A DNA stretch of 64,000 nt, taken from Annona cherimola. Taxonomy: Eukaryota; Streptophyta; Magnoliopsida; Magnoliales; Annonaceae. The DNA lies in NCBI GenBank assembly GCA_030490835.1, contig CM059971.1, positions 76,340,224-76,404,223 of the forward strand. The letters are read 5' to 3'. The position numbers and the translations under genes were made by a program. The notes under the pieces are model-generated. The model made no database searches and was not told where the DNA came from. It saw only the letters and a list, made by a program, of their open reading frames with translations. Below are positions 24,001 through 36,215 of the stretch, piece by piece. How positions within the stretch are numbered: the stretch's first letter is position 1; the number at the start of each line of letters is the position of its first letter.

Positions 24001-27000
24001 CTGGAACTTCCATATCTTCGACTTTCATATTCATATCCTGGACTTCTGTCATCACCGCTGCATCTCAGACTTCGATCAAACCTTCGACCAGGACTAGGCC
24101 TATCATGGTGACGACCATCATATTTCTCCTCATAAAATGGGCTGCGAGGAACTCTCCTGTTTTCAGTGACGTCATCTCTCTCAACCTGCTTACAGTTAAA
24201 AAGAAATGTGTCCGATAAGTGGGGCGAGAAAAAAGAAAGAAATCAAGAGGTACCATAAATAGAAAGAAATCATAATCTGTATGCATATTAAAATAAAAAA
24301 AAAATGGTTTGACCACAACTTCTCAGTTTGAAACTAATAAAAGATCAGCAAACCTTCACAGTTAAATTCCTCTCAACGCCCCTCTCCCCTGTGTATCTTC
24401 TTTCCACATAAACATGCCTGATGAAGTCCCTGAGCCTCTCGATGTTGCTAACAAAAAACAGGTAAGCTGAATTTCAGCCACTAAGCGATCACAACACCAT
24501 TACAAAAACACAGGTAGTCACTGACCAGCTATCAGGAATAAAATGACGGTGTGGATCAAACTCTTTGAAATAAATTTCTTTGGCACGCTGTAAAAACGGA
24601 AAATAACCACTTGAATTGTGTCACAAGGAATTGAAGGGAGAAGATTTAAACTCAACCATGCTAGAAACTTGCAGTTGCAAATACCTCATTTCCCCCTTCT
24701 TTAAGAGCACTAACTTCTTCCGAAGTAAACTTTGCCATGGAGACTGACTTCACACGGTGTGTAAATTCCCGGCTAGAAAATTTTAGTAGCAGAAATAAGT
24801 CAACAGGAAGTGTACTCTCCAATAAGAATCTAACAGTATTCAATTACCAAATAAAGAACATTGAAATTTTCAACTTCGAAGGTTACATTGAAATACATAT
24901 GGCTCAATGCTCATGCAAAGAAAAGGAGAAGCAAGAAAAAAACGCCAGAAACATGCAAAAGGAATACAACGATGATTGAAATGAAATGGTTGTCATTGGA
25001 TCCCTTAAAACTTACTGAACTCCGCTACAGTTTGTACAAACAAATGTCCAGAAATTTATGCAGATATACTGTGGACCCTGCTTGCCAGAGAAGGGTAGGA
25101 AAAAAATTAGTCCAGTCGCTGGTCACCTAGTGCCAGAAACTAAATACAAAACAGAAATAGGTTAACTGAATCATACATTCACTCAGGAGAATGATCAAAA
25201 GATGATCAAAAAGCAAGCGTTGAATGCAACTGCTTAATCTTTTTTGTAACAAATAGACTTAGAAAGTAGTCTCAAGCTTTCAGCGCGATACCAAGTATTG
25301 AATTACATGTACCGGGAATATCTGACATGGAGTGTCAGGCTTCTTTATCTGCTTTCCTTTGTATTTTAATTTCTTTTGCTTCTTATTGAACAAGGAAAAT
25401 GGCGTGAGAGACGTGAAAAAGGAGAAAACACTCCAGAGCAACCAGTTCTTTGTGTGTGTCACACCCATTTCTTTTACCTTTAATAACAATAATAATAATG
25501 ATAATAATAATAATAATAATAATAATTATTATTATTATTATATCAGGGAATGAAATATCGAGGTGCTGTTTGGTAATCATCATGCGCATGTGGCTTTGTT
25601 TCTGACTGATTAAATCGTGGTCAATATTATCATGAGCTGAAAATTCTCTTTAAATGGGATGAGTGGAAAATGAGGTCCTCACAATTTTACTCACTTCATT
25701 GCTCGTGTTTTCTTTGTCAACCAAGCACTCTCCCAAATTTTAACAGACAACACGTTAAAAAACAAAAAATAAAAAAACAAAAAAACAAAAAAACAAAAAC
25801 GAAAAACAAAAAACAAAAGACAAAAGACAAAAAAAACGAACAAACAAGACAAGACTATATGGGATTATGCATGATTTCAGCATGTGTTAAGACATGTCTA
25901 AATGCAGAAACCAAATATCGGGTTTCATGCATATTTCAAAGGATAATAGTGATCCTGCAAACTTGATCCATGGAGAGTACTTAACTGAGAAACTAATTGC
26001 TTCCATCTCTGATTTTTATTTGTTTAATATCTGGCACAAATTAATACCCATAAAAAATTTATTTTATGGGAACAATAACCGACATAAATGATGATGAAGA
26101 TACATAAGAAAAAATTCAATTTTCTAAGAAAATAAATAAATTCACAAGTGCAAAACAAAGAAAGACCCATTATATATTTTAACAATCCAACCTTCTCTAA
26201 CTATGCCAAACCCGAATAACATCCTGGAGTCTTGGGTACCATAATGTGATATTTTTCATTTTGATTTAGTAGTTTAGCTACATAGTTTTGAAAAGTAGTA
26301 CACTATATTTATCCTGAGACCCACTTTTAAACCATTAAAGTTTTTTTCTTTTTGATATGGGATTCAATTCATTTACTATATTAGGCCCTCCACCTTTTAT
26401 AATTCTCGTAGTGTCACAGACCAACAAGCCTCGGCCTGATTCGTCCTTCAACCACATTTGTCAAGCTTACGCTTGGTTCATCACGTTGAGCTGCCTATTT
26501 CGCCTTTGGGAAACTTGGTTCACCTCTTGTAACCATATTTACCAGAGAGGATCCTGCTCTGATATTATATGTAACAACTCGTTCCTGTCTAACAATTATC
26601 TGCTTCGTCAACTGGGATTTTTGTTTCAATTACTTTTGGCTACGCATTAAAATAAGCTGAGATAAGAATAGGAAAGTCAAATACGCTATCTGGTTTAAGC
26701 CCCTGCCAAGCATATGAGTGGTTAACATAGATTTCCACTTGTCGACACTGTTGATCATGTGCATTATGAACTACATCCACACATCCCTGAGGAAACTTGC
26801 ATGCAATACCACCTAGCAACTGCAATTCATTAAAGTGGCATTCTTTCCTTCCTCTTCCTCTTCCATAATTATGATTTTAAAAATAACCCAGCATTCTCTC
26901 ATTATGCTATTTTGAAACTCTCTCCTAAACTCCAATTTTCAGAACTCAAGCTAAATTATTCAACAAGCATACCCAAAGATTAGGATTCAAACTCAATTTG

Positions 27001-27351
27001 CTGTCTAACTGGTTCTCCATTTCTCATACACTACAGAATGGTTTCTACAGGTTGAATCCACAGAAACAGAACTGAGCCTTAAGACGCACCAAGAAAGGGA
27101 TTTGGGCATCAATTCAAACACATTTCTTCCAAGAATGCACGGGGAAAAACATAATTAGATCAAATAACATCAGCCTCAAAAAAAAAAAAAAAATGCTTGT
27201 GATTAGATATTGCAGAAAGCATGCAAAATTTTCGAGAATTCATCATATATACCAGGCTGTTGCAATTGATACATCTCCTGTTCTCCGGAACCTTAAGAAG
27301 CCCGCGGATGACCTTCTCGTTCTTCTCATCTTCCTTCTTCCGACTCGACAT
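21077..27351 (-). CDS. AGD14: AGD14-like ARF GTPase-activating protein (complete, 14 exons)
   Basis: Exons read on the minus strand: 27351-27253, 25077-25016, 24772-24685, 24587-24526, 24447-24354, 24185-23694, 23415-23247, 23106-22919, 22528-22370, 22288-22160, 22040-21978, 21768-21630, 21548-21479, 21215-21077. All use GT..AG, and they join in frame to 650 residues plus TAA, near the length of Arabidopsis AGD14. The N-terminus holds the ARF-GAP zinc finger CX2CX16CX2C (Cys 27, 30, 47, 50), followed by HREFTHRVKSVSMAKFT. Exon 6 is a Ser/Arg-rich linker, later exons are Gln/Pro-rich with STNPFDIG, and the C-terminus is RNPFG. ARF-GAPs stimulate GTP hydrolysis by ARF on Golgi/endosomal membranes. 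Intron 1 is about 2.2 kb. The least certain joins are exon 7/8 and the start of exon 9 (22528 or 22564). Confidence 0.92.
25482..25543. repeat. (TAA)n/(TTA)n self-complementary microsatellite in AGD14 intron 1
   Basis: About ten TAA units run directly into five TTA units (AATAATAATAATTATTATTA), so the array can fold on itself. It lies inside the long first intron of the AGD14-like gene. An A-rich stretch of AAAAACAAAAAAC repeats follows at about 25755-25850. Confidence 0.85.
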
Positions 27352-27680
27352 TCTGTATTCATCATCAATTGCAACTTACAGCATTGGTTTTGAATCCCGA
27401 AGGGAGAAACAGATAATCCGAAAACGATGAACGAATTCAAGGAGGGAGCAAGATTACCTGCGCGGAATTGGGAAGCGATGGGAAAAATGAATGACTGATA
27501 TTCCTCCTCGAATCTGGAGGGAAAGAGGAGCAGCTACTATGCACAATGCAAAGTTTGATTGAAATTCGCTGCGGAGAAAGGTTTTTGTTTGTCGAAGGGG
27601 AGGGAGGAGAGCGGGAGGGAGCGCCTTTCTTTCAAGATTCGTTCGGTTCATCGCGATTGATGGGGACTCCGCAAAGTCCG
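27352..27680 (-). promoter_or_regulatory. 5' leader of the AGD14-like gene with a probable UTR intron
   Basis: Just before the ATG (minus strand) the sequence reads GATGAATACAG then A-ATG, a good acceptor. A donor GCGCAG/GTAATC lies at 27457, giving a 105-base intron (27353-27457) within the 5'UTR. Upstream exon sequence is GC-richer to about 27680. The transcription start was not located. Open frames over 27454-28062 are not supported as proteins. Confidence 0.5.
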
Positions 27681-28069
27681 CTAGGCGGAGATTCGTTGCA
27701 CGCATGAAACAGCTCCAAAAGTAGTCGGTGGGCCACAGCTAAGTTCGAGACCAGCTGATCAGAATCCATCGCTGAAATGAGGAGAATAAGAACCCAATTG
27801 ATGAGGATGAATTTTTGCAGAATTAAAAATCGACGTTGAGAGATCATTTTGATGAGCTTTTTTCCAGGAATTATTTGCGTCCAGCGCGACTGATGGTGGG
27901 AAGAAGCCGGTGTGTCGGTTGGATAGGCGGGTTTGGCTTCGAAGCAACGCGAACATCGCCTGCTTTGGCGTAGGGCGTCAGGTTTCGGCGGTTGGAATTT
28001 CCACCAGCGGATAAATTCATCGCGCAACATAAAGCAGTATGCGTCGTATAATCAATAACCATCTGATGA

Positions 28070-29950
28070 ACAGTGGAATGATCTGAACTGCACGTTAAAT
28101 CTTGTAAAATTTTAAAAAATATTTATATACTTTTTTAAATTTATATATATAATGATCCGAATGATGTGCGAATGCGTTACGTTAATAAAACAAATTTTCA
28201 TAAAAAAATCCTGAACAATCGAAAATATTATAATAGTAGGAAATAGAATTACTAAAATTTTGAATTAATTTTACAAGGCAAGAAACGGGTGGTTGGTTTC
28301 CCGCCCAAGCGAACCACACCTTGTAACGGCTGCCATGCCATGTGGCCGTTAGTTAGTTGAAGTGAATGGCGGGCGTAGAGCGTTTCTGCACTTCGCGCGT
28401 AGGAAAATTGGCTACGTCGAGATCCCTGTGAATGTTACATTTTCAAGTGATGGAACCATTCATCTGGTGAATAATATTATGATGAATATATATCTGGGAA
28501 TTTTGATAGTTTCAGTAACACGTTTCAATTGAATTTGATAGCAGTGTTATCCGATTAAAGTTTTTTTTTCCCCCTAAAAAACTGTTTTCCGACGGAATTT
28601 TGTTACATCAAACACAATCATTTGACAGTTATGCCCAAGCCAATACTTTTTGGATAATAATTCAATACTTATGAAAGTAGTTACATATAATTTTTTTTAT
28701 AGGTATTCATATAATATATCATCCTAATTTATATTACAATTAGGTTGATGAGATATATTCTTATAATTTCCCAAACAATTTTCCACGCGCATCTTCCAAT
28801 ATTTCTATTTTTATCAAATCATATTTCCTAAATAACCTTGCTGTTGGACGCTCCTATAGAAAATTTTGAGGAGAATAAGGCCACCGCAATTACTGAATGC
28901 TGTTGGGGAGAGTCGAACTGGGGGATGCCCACTACATGAGACATGTCCCCGTACCTCAATGACCACATAGTTTTTTTTTTTTTTGATAAAGGACCACATA
29001 ATTTTTTAATGCTAAAATAATTTTAAAAAAATTTTAAACTGTTTATGGAGTTTCTCTATGCGTATTTGTTTATCATTTTAAAAATACATGTATTGTAAAC
29101 TTTTATACACTATATTTTTAAAATTTTTAATAATTATCTATTTACTTAAAAAATTTATTTTTTGTAAGATATAAACTTTCAATAAAATTACTTCTAGTAA
29201 CATGATAAAATAGTATATATTAAACATGATAAATGATACATAGTTTAGATTTAAAATTTTAAAATCAAAAGCGAGCATAAAGACTTCTATACTCACATAA
29301 GTATTGAATTATTATCCACACGTTCCCAAAAGTGAAAAAATGAATTTTAGTTGCTTGTAATCTATATTAGGTGTAGTGCCCCTCTTTTTGTTCAAAATTC
29401 ACACACGATGGACAAATCTAAAATATTTATCATTCAATTAAATCAAGGGTTGTTACATATCCAAAATTATCTAACAAACACGTGTAAATCCATTCCAAGC
29501 TTCTATCAAGCTATTTTTAAAATTCACCCATTAATTTATCAATAGCTAAAATTACACATTTACCATAACTCATGTAATCTTTTGCATATTCAACTTTTGA
29601 TTCATCAAAATTCTACTATATTTTAGCCTTTTAGACTGTACTATATACATTACCATCTATTTACATACTCGTCCGTACTTGGGATATTACATTAGGTTAG
29701 CATAATAATGCACTTCTTATATTGATGAAAATTTTTGCGGGACGCGTCTTAATGTTTGATGTGATTTAGTTTTGTTACTCACCATAATGGGAATTATATT
29801 CGCGATGTGATCTTTTACGCCCGTCAAAAACAGGCTTAGTTTCAACCACCTTTTTCGCCGTTCGATATTTCGGGTGATAATTCAGCCGTCAGATTCAATT
29901 TTTGAATCCAATAAGAAATAAACCCCTATCGGTACAATTAATAAAGAGAG
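28070..29950. other. Intergenic, nothing recognised
   Basis: AT-rich DNA upstream of the AGD14-like gene. The minus-strand open frame at 28814-28999 has no family features. No repeat ends were resolved. Confidence 0.4.
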
Positions 29951-30185
29951 CTAAATTGCAAAAAACTTCTAACTGTTAATCTCCTGCGCCCATGCAATAT
30001 CTCGCATTCATTCCCCCAAATCTATCACCCCGCCCTTTCTCACGCGAATGCCCAGGATTTGCTGCGTCAATCGACTGTTGCAGTCGTCCCATTCTCCGGC
30101 ATTCGGCAACGACAATTTGCAACTCCATCTTCTCTCCTTTCTTCTCTTTTCTCCCTCCTCCCTCATTCATTGCACCTCCTCACTG

Positions 30186-30264
30186 CTGCGGCAACTCGAG
30201 TTCAACGACTTTGCGGAGATTCCTCAAGAGGTTGGAAAGTTACAGATTCTGGATCTCAGGTTGA
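30186..30264 (+). pseudogene. Possible leucine-rich-repeat fragment
   Basis: In one frame the stretch reads LEFNDFAEIPQEVGKL followed by QILDLRLNEN, close to the plant LRR pattern (N.F..IP.E.G.L..L..LDL..N). It lies in a GC-richer island (29990-30265) with no other recognisable domain, and the frame loses the pattern at once downstream. One and a half repeats can arise by chance. If real, it is a gene fragment. Confidence 0.3.
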
Positions 30265-30499
30265 ATGAAAATATTCTTTTTAAAATAATAAATATTTTGA
30301 ATAATCTAAATAAATTTAAGATATTTTTTCTAACAAAATTTCACGAAAAATGGCTAATAAAGAAATTCAACCAAAAAAATAATATTTTTTTCTAACAACA
30401 ATGCGTGGCTTGATTGCCTTCCTCAATCTTAAGTGCCTCCCTTGACTCCCCAATTTCCGCTAATTAGGCTGCCGACTGGATTAATTGGACGCGGCATTC

Positions 30500-31690
30500 C
30501 TATCAGCATCGTATGTAAATTTGTAAAATTAATTTTAGAAATTGCTATTATATTCTAATGTATATATGTATAACTTTAAATATTTTTTAGAATTAACATA
30601 TGAATAAATTTTTTTAGTCAAATGCGGTCAGGTGCATTTTTATTTAGATGAAACTTTATTTCTTAAGTAAATAAATAATCTTAAGTTCGATAAAAAAAAG
30701 TAAATTTTACATTAATCATCAAGGTGAAAAAAGGATGAGAATTAATCACTTGTATCCACTTAGTTACTTGTAATTCAGTTGTGTCTAACTTAAATACATA
30801 TAATTCTGTCTATGGATGCATTTGAAATAGTGTTCGTGTTAATAAATACTTTTTAAAACCCATCTACTTTTTAATTATCTTTCTGTAATGGCCATAGTCA
30901 TGCAGAGCTATTTTTAATAAATAAAAATAGTGAGACTTATGGCAATTAAATCCCAGCCATTTAGCAAATGGATTAGTATAAAGGAGAAAAATGTGAGGTG
31001 GGTTTTAGCCATTTGAAGGAGAGACTTGTGCACGAGACAGACTACGAAGGAGGAAGAAGTTTTTGAAGGTAAGTTGAGTGGAACAACATTTCGGTTAATC
31101 TCGTTGATTTTACAATATATGCAACTCATTTTGGTAGATCTAAATCATTCACGATGTTTTTAGCATAGCTAATTAGTCACATTAGTATTATTGAAGTGTT
31201 TGATGTTGAAATTTTACTTATTTCAATGAGAAGTAGCAAATAAAGGGTAAAAAATGTTATACGATAAAATAAACATACTTCTGGGCATAATCAGAGAATT
31301 TTGACCATACAATAACAAGATAATTATATGTTTAGCTTGCCTGAAATATTTCAACTTGATCAGACTTATAGATTTTTTAGGTATAGTAATTTTTATGAAG
31401 ATTTGAAGTGGTGAATATGTATTTTAAGGATATAATACAAAAAATAATCACAGGAAAATACAGATGCAAAAATAATAATTTGACCCGTTACAAACATTAT
31501 TTGAGATATTTTACAGTATATATAATGAATTAATTCTGTTAAAAATTAGTTTACATAGCTATTAGAAGTGATATTTAATTTTAACCCTTTATTAAACCTC
31601 TTATGTTAAATATGATGATAGACATGTTATTTTAAGAAATGGACCGTCCAGATTATAAAACATAGTATTAGAATTTTAATCAAAAAATTT
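30500..31690. other. Intergenic, nothing recognised
   Basis: No supportable gene or clear repeat ends. The 30890-31130 stretch has a short minus-strand open frame without family features. Confidence 0.35.
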
Positions 31691-33559
31691 CAGATTGAAC
31701 AGACACTTATATTAAGAGATATAAGCAATTGTATTCAAAGAATACAGATCGTTGAAATAAATAAATAAATAAAAATTTCTGAACTGGTGGGCTAAGCTCA
31801 TCTGGACGAGCCCAGTGGACCAAGAAGCTCAAGCTCAAGCCTAAGCCCACAGAAACAAAGCCTAATCCACATAAACAAGCTAGCCCACTTCCAAGCAAGC
31901 ATCAAGCTCAACCCAACTTCCAACCCACCAGCAGTAGCCACCGGTGGCCAATTGCCGGCGGGTGAAAAAATTCAAAATAAATACAGAAAAATTTGAAAAA
32001 AATATAGAAAATTATGAAAAATACCTAGAAAATTAAAGCCAATATTTAGAAGCTTATATGAGTTTAAACTTGTAATTTTTATAAGAAATAAAATTATTTA
32101 AAGGTGTGATGCTATAAAAAATTATTATGAAAAATTACAAAAATACGAAAAAGCAAGTATTTAAAGAAGTACGAGTCCAAATTTATTTTATATATAAGAA
32201 ATAAAGTTGTTTAAAAGGGGAATAATATAAGAATACATATGAGAAAATAGAATTTTGACCGATTAAAATTATTAGACATTTTGGTAAAGTCACAAATGAA
32301 ATTTTAAATAATATTTATGAAAATCAGAGCGAAATAATGAACATATTATGATGAAAATTAGAAAAAGAGACTTGAAGCTACTACAAGAAATTGGAAAAGA
32401 TAAGTTTTAAAAGTCTGCTTAGAGGTAAGTAAACTTTTATCAAAGCATTACGTTAAAAATATTAAGTGAATATTGTAATTTGCTATGAAATATGATTATT
32501 TATTTAAATCGAATTTTTTTTTAAGTTGGTTAATTCAAATATGAGCATCATTATTTTCAAAATCTTGTTAAGTAGTAAATTTAAGTGGTGCATTTATCAT
32601 AGTGCATGAGCATGATGCATAATTGCAAATTGGGTTTGTCACCAAGGAGTGGAGGTGTTAACGGATAGGGTTGAGCGGGTTGGAGCCTAATCCTAATCCT
32701 AACCTATTAAATATATCTCAACGCTAATCCGTTTGTTAACCTATTTAAAAAACTTCAACCCTAACCCATTTACAACCCATTTAATAAATGGGTTAACGGG
32801 TTGTTAACGGGTTGTGTTTGCTACTAATTTTAATGCTAAAAACCTTCAATAAAGTCTATAAAATTAAATAAATTAAATAACTCGAAGTTAGCATACCTGA
32901 ATTTAATTTATTTTGGTTTGAAAACATCAGCTCAAATCTCAAGTCATCTCTTTAATGTCAATTTCTGTTTTAAAATACAACATATTTTATTTCTATCAAA
33001 CAATTCAATCAACACTATAAATATGGAACTCATAAACATACATTTGAGAAGAATCCAGTAAGACTTCCATTAAGAAAGTAAGACTTTCATTGTAATAAAC
33101 TCAAACAATCATATTTCAAAAGTTTAAATATCACATATTGTTACACATGATTGTCTTAAAACACATAACATAAATAGAGTTCAAAGTTCAAACAACTTCG
33201 ATCTAAAAATAAAAAACAAATAATTATCTTATGCTCTCCAAACTTGATAGTTCTTCATCCACTTTCTCCATTTTATGCAATATTATTTTAGTCCTGAAAA
33301 TATATAGTAAAATGAAATAGATATTAAAAAATAATTAAACATATAAAACTAATCTATAAAAGATTAAAGAACTATATAAGCTGTCTAAATTTTTATTATT
33401 ACCTCAACTAAGATCCAACTGTTTGAGAAAATCAATATTCGTCTTAAGATTAACAGAAGTTGTTATAGCTGCCAAAATTATTGAAAAGTGTCAATGAATA
33501 TATGAACAGAAATAAAATAGTATAGCATAAAGTATAAAAATCAGTTTAAAAAGATAAAA

Positions 33560-35575
33560 AATAAATATTTGATTCAGTTGCTTCAATTTCTGTCAAGTTC
33601 TCCTCAACTCCTAGAGGTTGTGGTAATGCTTTGATCCGATCCTATGTACATACCAAAATCTACGCAAGTCATGGTATTAGAGAGCTTCTGAATTGATCAA
33701 GTATATGTGCACCTGTGCTAAAAGCTAATTCCGAAGCAACCGTAGACACTGAAATTGCCAAAAATATCTCGTGCTAGATTAAGTAATATTTTGTAGTCTT
33801 ATTTTTAGACCACCATGCCAAAATATCAAACCCAGGTGCCCTGCCCACACTCGCTTCTAGATATTGATCCACTTCTATTTTTGAGTGTTCATGCTTTGAG
33901 AACCAATCACATTGATACCATGCATCATCTTTACCAACATGATCTGAGTTCATATTAACCTCATCTACCTCATCAGTATCGTTATCTTTAGATATAGTCT
34001 CACAAATCTCAATTTTATAAATGGTATACAACTCATATAATTTTTCTTTCACTTTCTGACCAATTTCTAATGCTTTCTCTAATCCACGACTCATTTTATA
34101 GCACTATTCAACATATCCCAATTTGTATCGTGGATCTAACATCACAACAATGATTAATAAAATGTTCATTTTCTCAAAAGTTCCCCAATACTTATCAAAT
34201 GTATCTTTCATTTTTATTGACATTTGCCTCAAGTTCACATCAGGTGACTTTTGAAGAGAGAGCAAGAGCCTTTCAATCTTACAAACTTTCACAAAATAAA
34301 TATTTGAAGTGCAATACAAAGAACCAGATACACGAGTAGTGATGTGATAAAACTTCTCCAAAAATTTACAAATTACTCTAGCATTTTCCCAATCTTCATC
34401 AGTTGGAGGACTGCTTGATCTAAAAACATTATCTTTATCAGCAAGGCAATTAAATGCCTTTTGATATTTTAAAGCAGATTCCAACATTAAATATGTAAAG
34501 TTCCAACGAGTTGTTACATCCAAGCATAGAGAATGTTGACATGTAATTTTTTCCTCCTCAGTGCACATTTTGAATTTTTGGAGCCTACTTGGAGAACTTT
34601 TCACATATCTAACAGCAAACCAGATTCGAAATATTGAATTTTGATTTCATTTATACCATCTTTGACAATTAAATTTATAATATGTGTAGCACATCTAACA
34701 TGCAAATATTCCCCACCACATAGCAAAGCATTCTTTTTTAATATTCTTCTCCGAAAATTCTTTATAGCAACATTATTAGAGAAAACATTATCCATAGTAA
34801 TAGTACAGATTTTCTTAATGCCCCAACTTTTAAGACCTAACTCAAGAGACTATGCAATAATATCTCTGGTGTGTGGTGGTGGAAGAATACAGAAGCAAAT
34901 AATCCTCTTTTGTATCTTCCACTTTACATTAATGTAATGTGCGGTGAGACACAAGTATCCTTGACTTTGGTTGGAAGTCCATAAATCAGTAGTCAAGGAA
35001 ATACAATTAACTGATTATTGAAAAACACTTTCTAGTTTTTCCCTTTCTGATATATAAATATCTACGCAATCTTTAATAATTATAGCTCTTGTGACAATGT
35101 TAAATCTTGGTTGCAAAGAGTTACAAAACTGAAGAAAGTTATTATTTTCAACAAACTTAAAAGGTAATTCATCCTCAATGATCATGTGTGTCATTGCCTT
35201 CCTAAAGAATTCTTGATCAAATTTTCAGTTACTTAAAACATTTCCATCTCCTGATTCTGCATTAGTTGAAAATGTCAATAATTATTGTTTTTTATCTCTA
35301 TCACCGTGGGGATACTTGGGGCATTGACTATCCAAGTGTCTTTTAAGTGTCGTTGTACCATGACCACTGTTACATTCATATGATTTTTTGCAATAGTTGC
35401 ATTTGTATGTCCCTAAAAGCTTCCTATTTTCATCTTTATCTTTAGTAAAATATTCCCACACCGCTGAAGTTAACTTCCTAACCCTTTTTGCCTTAGATTT
35501 AATCATAGATGATGAAGCAACTTTGAATTCAAGTGTGGGTTGATTAATTTTCATACACTCTTTATCCCTATGCAA
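33560..35575 (-). pseudogene. hAT transposase pseudogene (zf-BED, middle domain, hATC remnant)
   Basis: 35575-35282 encodes a BED zinc finger: SAVWEYFTKD, then YKCNYCKKSY with the Cys pair, then TTLKRHLDSQC with the His/Cys ligands. 34795-34104 in two frames covers the middle region (HSLCLDVTTRWNFTYLML, VMLDPRYKLGYVE), typical of RICESLEEPER/Ac-like hAT transposases. 34094-33774 gives the region before the dimerisation domain (PGFDILAWW), and frames from about 33780 down to 33560 still spell hATC pieces (VSTVASELAFSTG, ALPQPLGVEENL). The part between 35282 and 34795 has lost its frame. At least three frame changes mean no transposase can be made from this copy. Confidence 0.85.
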
Positions 35576-35699
35576 TACCTAATTATATATCAGATGCAAC
35601 AAGACAAAACATAAATTATATAACCATGACATGATAATGTAATTTATATAAAATAACTATAATTTCTAGTATTCACAATTATTTGATTGTTCACATGTT

Positions 35700-36215
35700 A
35701 ACACAGGGCCATCAAAGGAGAATTACCGAAATGAGAAAGCGGGCAGGGCTGTGCTTGGCAAGAAAGATTGCTACCATCCAGCAGTATGACTTTCATATTG
35801 GTTTAGAATGGATCTTTGGTTGCTTAACCTGTGATAATTCTCTTCACGTTCATCCATGTGACCATTTCCCAGATGGGATCAAGGCCATGATAAAACGTGT
35901 GGAAGGTTTGGATTTAGCGGGATGCAACGGGATGAGACAAGTTTCTCAACTTGTGGGAGATGCCAAGAACTTAAAACAGCTTCAAATTTATAATTTCGAT
36001 GGAATGGATTGTGTTATAGGCTGGGGTGAAGTTGGAGAAGGAACATTAGAAAGGCTGGAGTGGTTGTGCGTTGATGGGCTGCTGGATTTGACAAGGCTGT
36101 TCGGGGGGAGGTTCCTCAAGGTGGGCTTCGAAGCCTAAGATCAATAGAGGTTTTCAATTATGAGAAGTTGACATTTCTCTTATCTTCCGTGAGCAGGCAT
36201 TTGCCCCTGCCCCTG
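35700..36215 (+). pseudogene. Captured LRR fragment of an NLR (NBS-LRR) resistance gene
   Basis: One frame is open from about 35683 to 36138 and reads like the C-terminal LRRs of a coiled-coil NLR: RVEGLDLAGCNGM, NLKQLQIYNFDGMDCVIG, GTLERLEWLCVDGLLDL. The frame breaks at the G-run near 36098-36103; in the shifted frame the same protein continues (GLRSLRSIEVFNYEKL) to a stop near 36219. No NB-ARC motif (P-loop, GLPL, MHD) is present, so only a fragment was captured. It lies inside the hAT element, on the strand opposite the transposase, with an AG right before the similarity starts (ACACAG at 35702-35707). Confidence 0.7.

Noticed and set aside
27632..28030. 132-codon minus-strand open frame upstream of AGD14
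   Set aside because: Composition and sequence show no family features and it lies in the gene's promoter/5' leader.
28860..28980. tRNA-like phrase GGGGAGAGTCGAACTGGGGG
   Set aside because: No matching acceptor stem, anticodon arm or T-arm could be folded around it.
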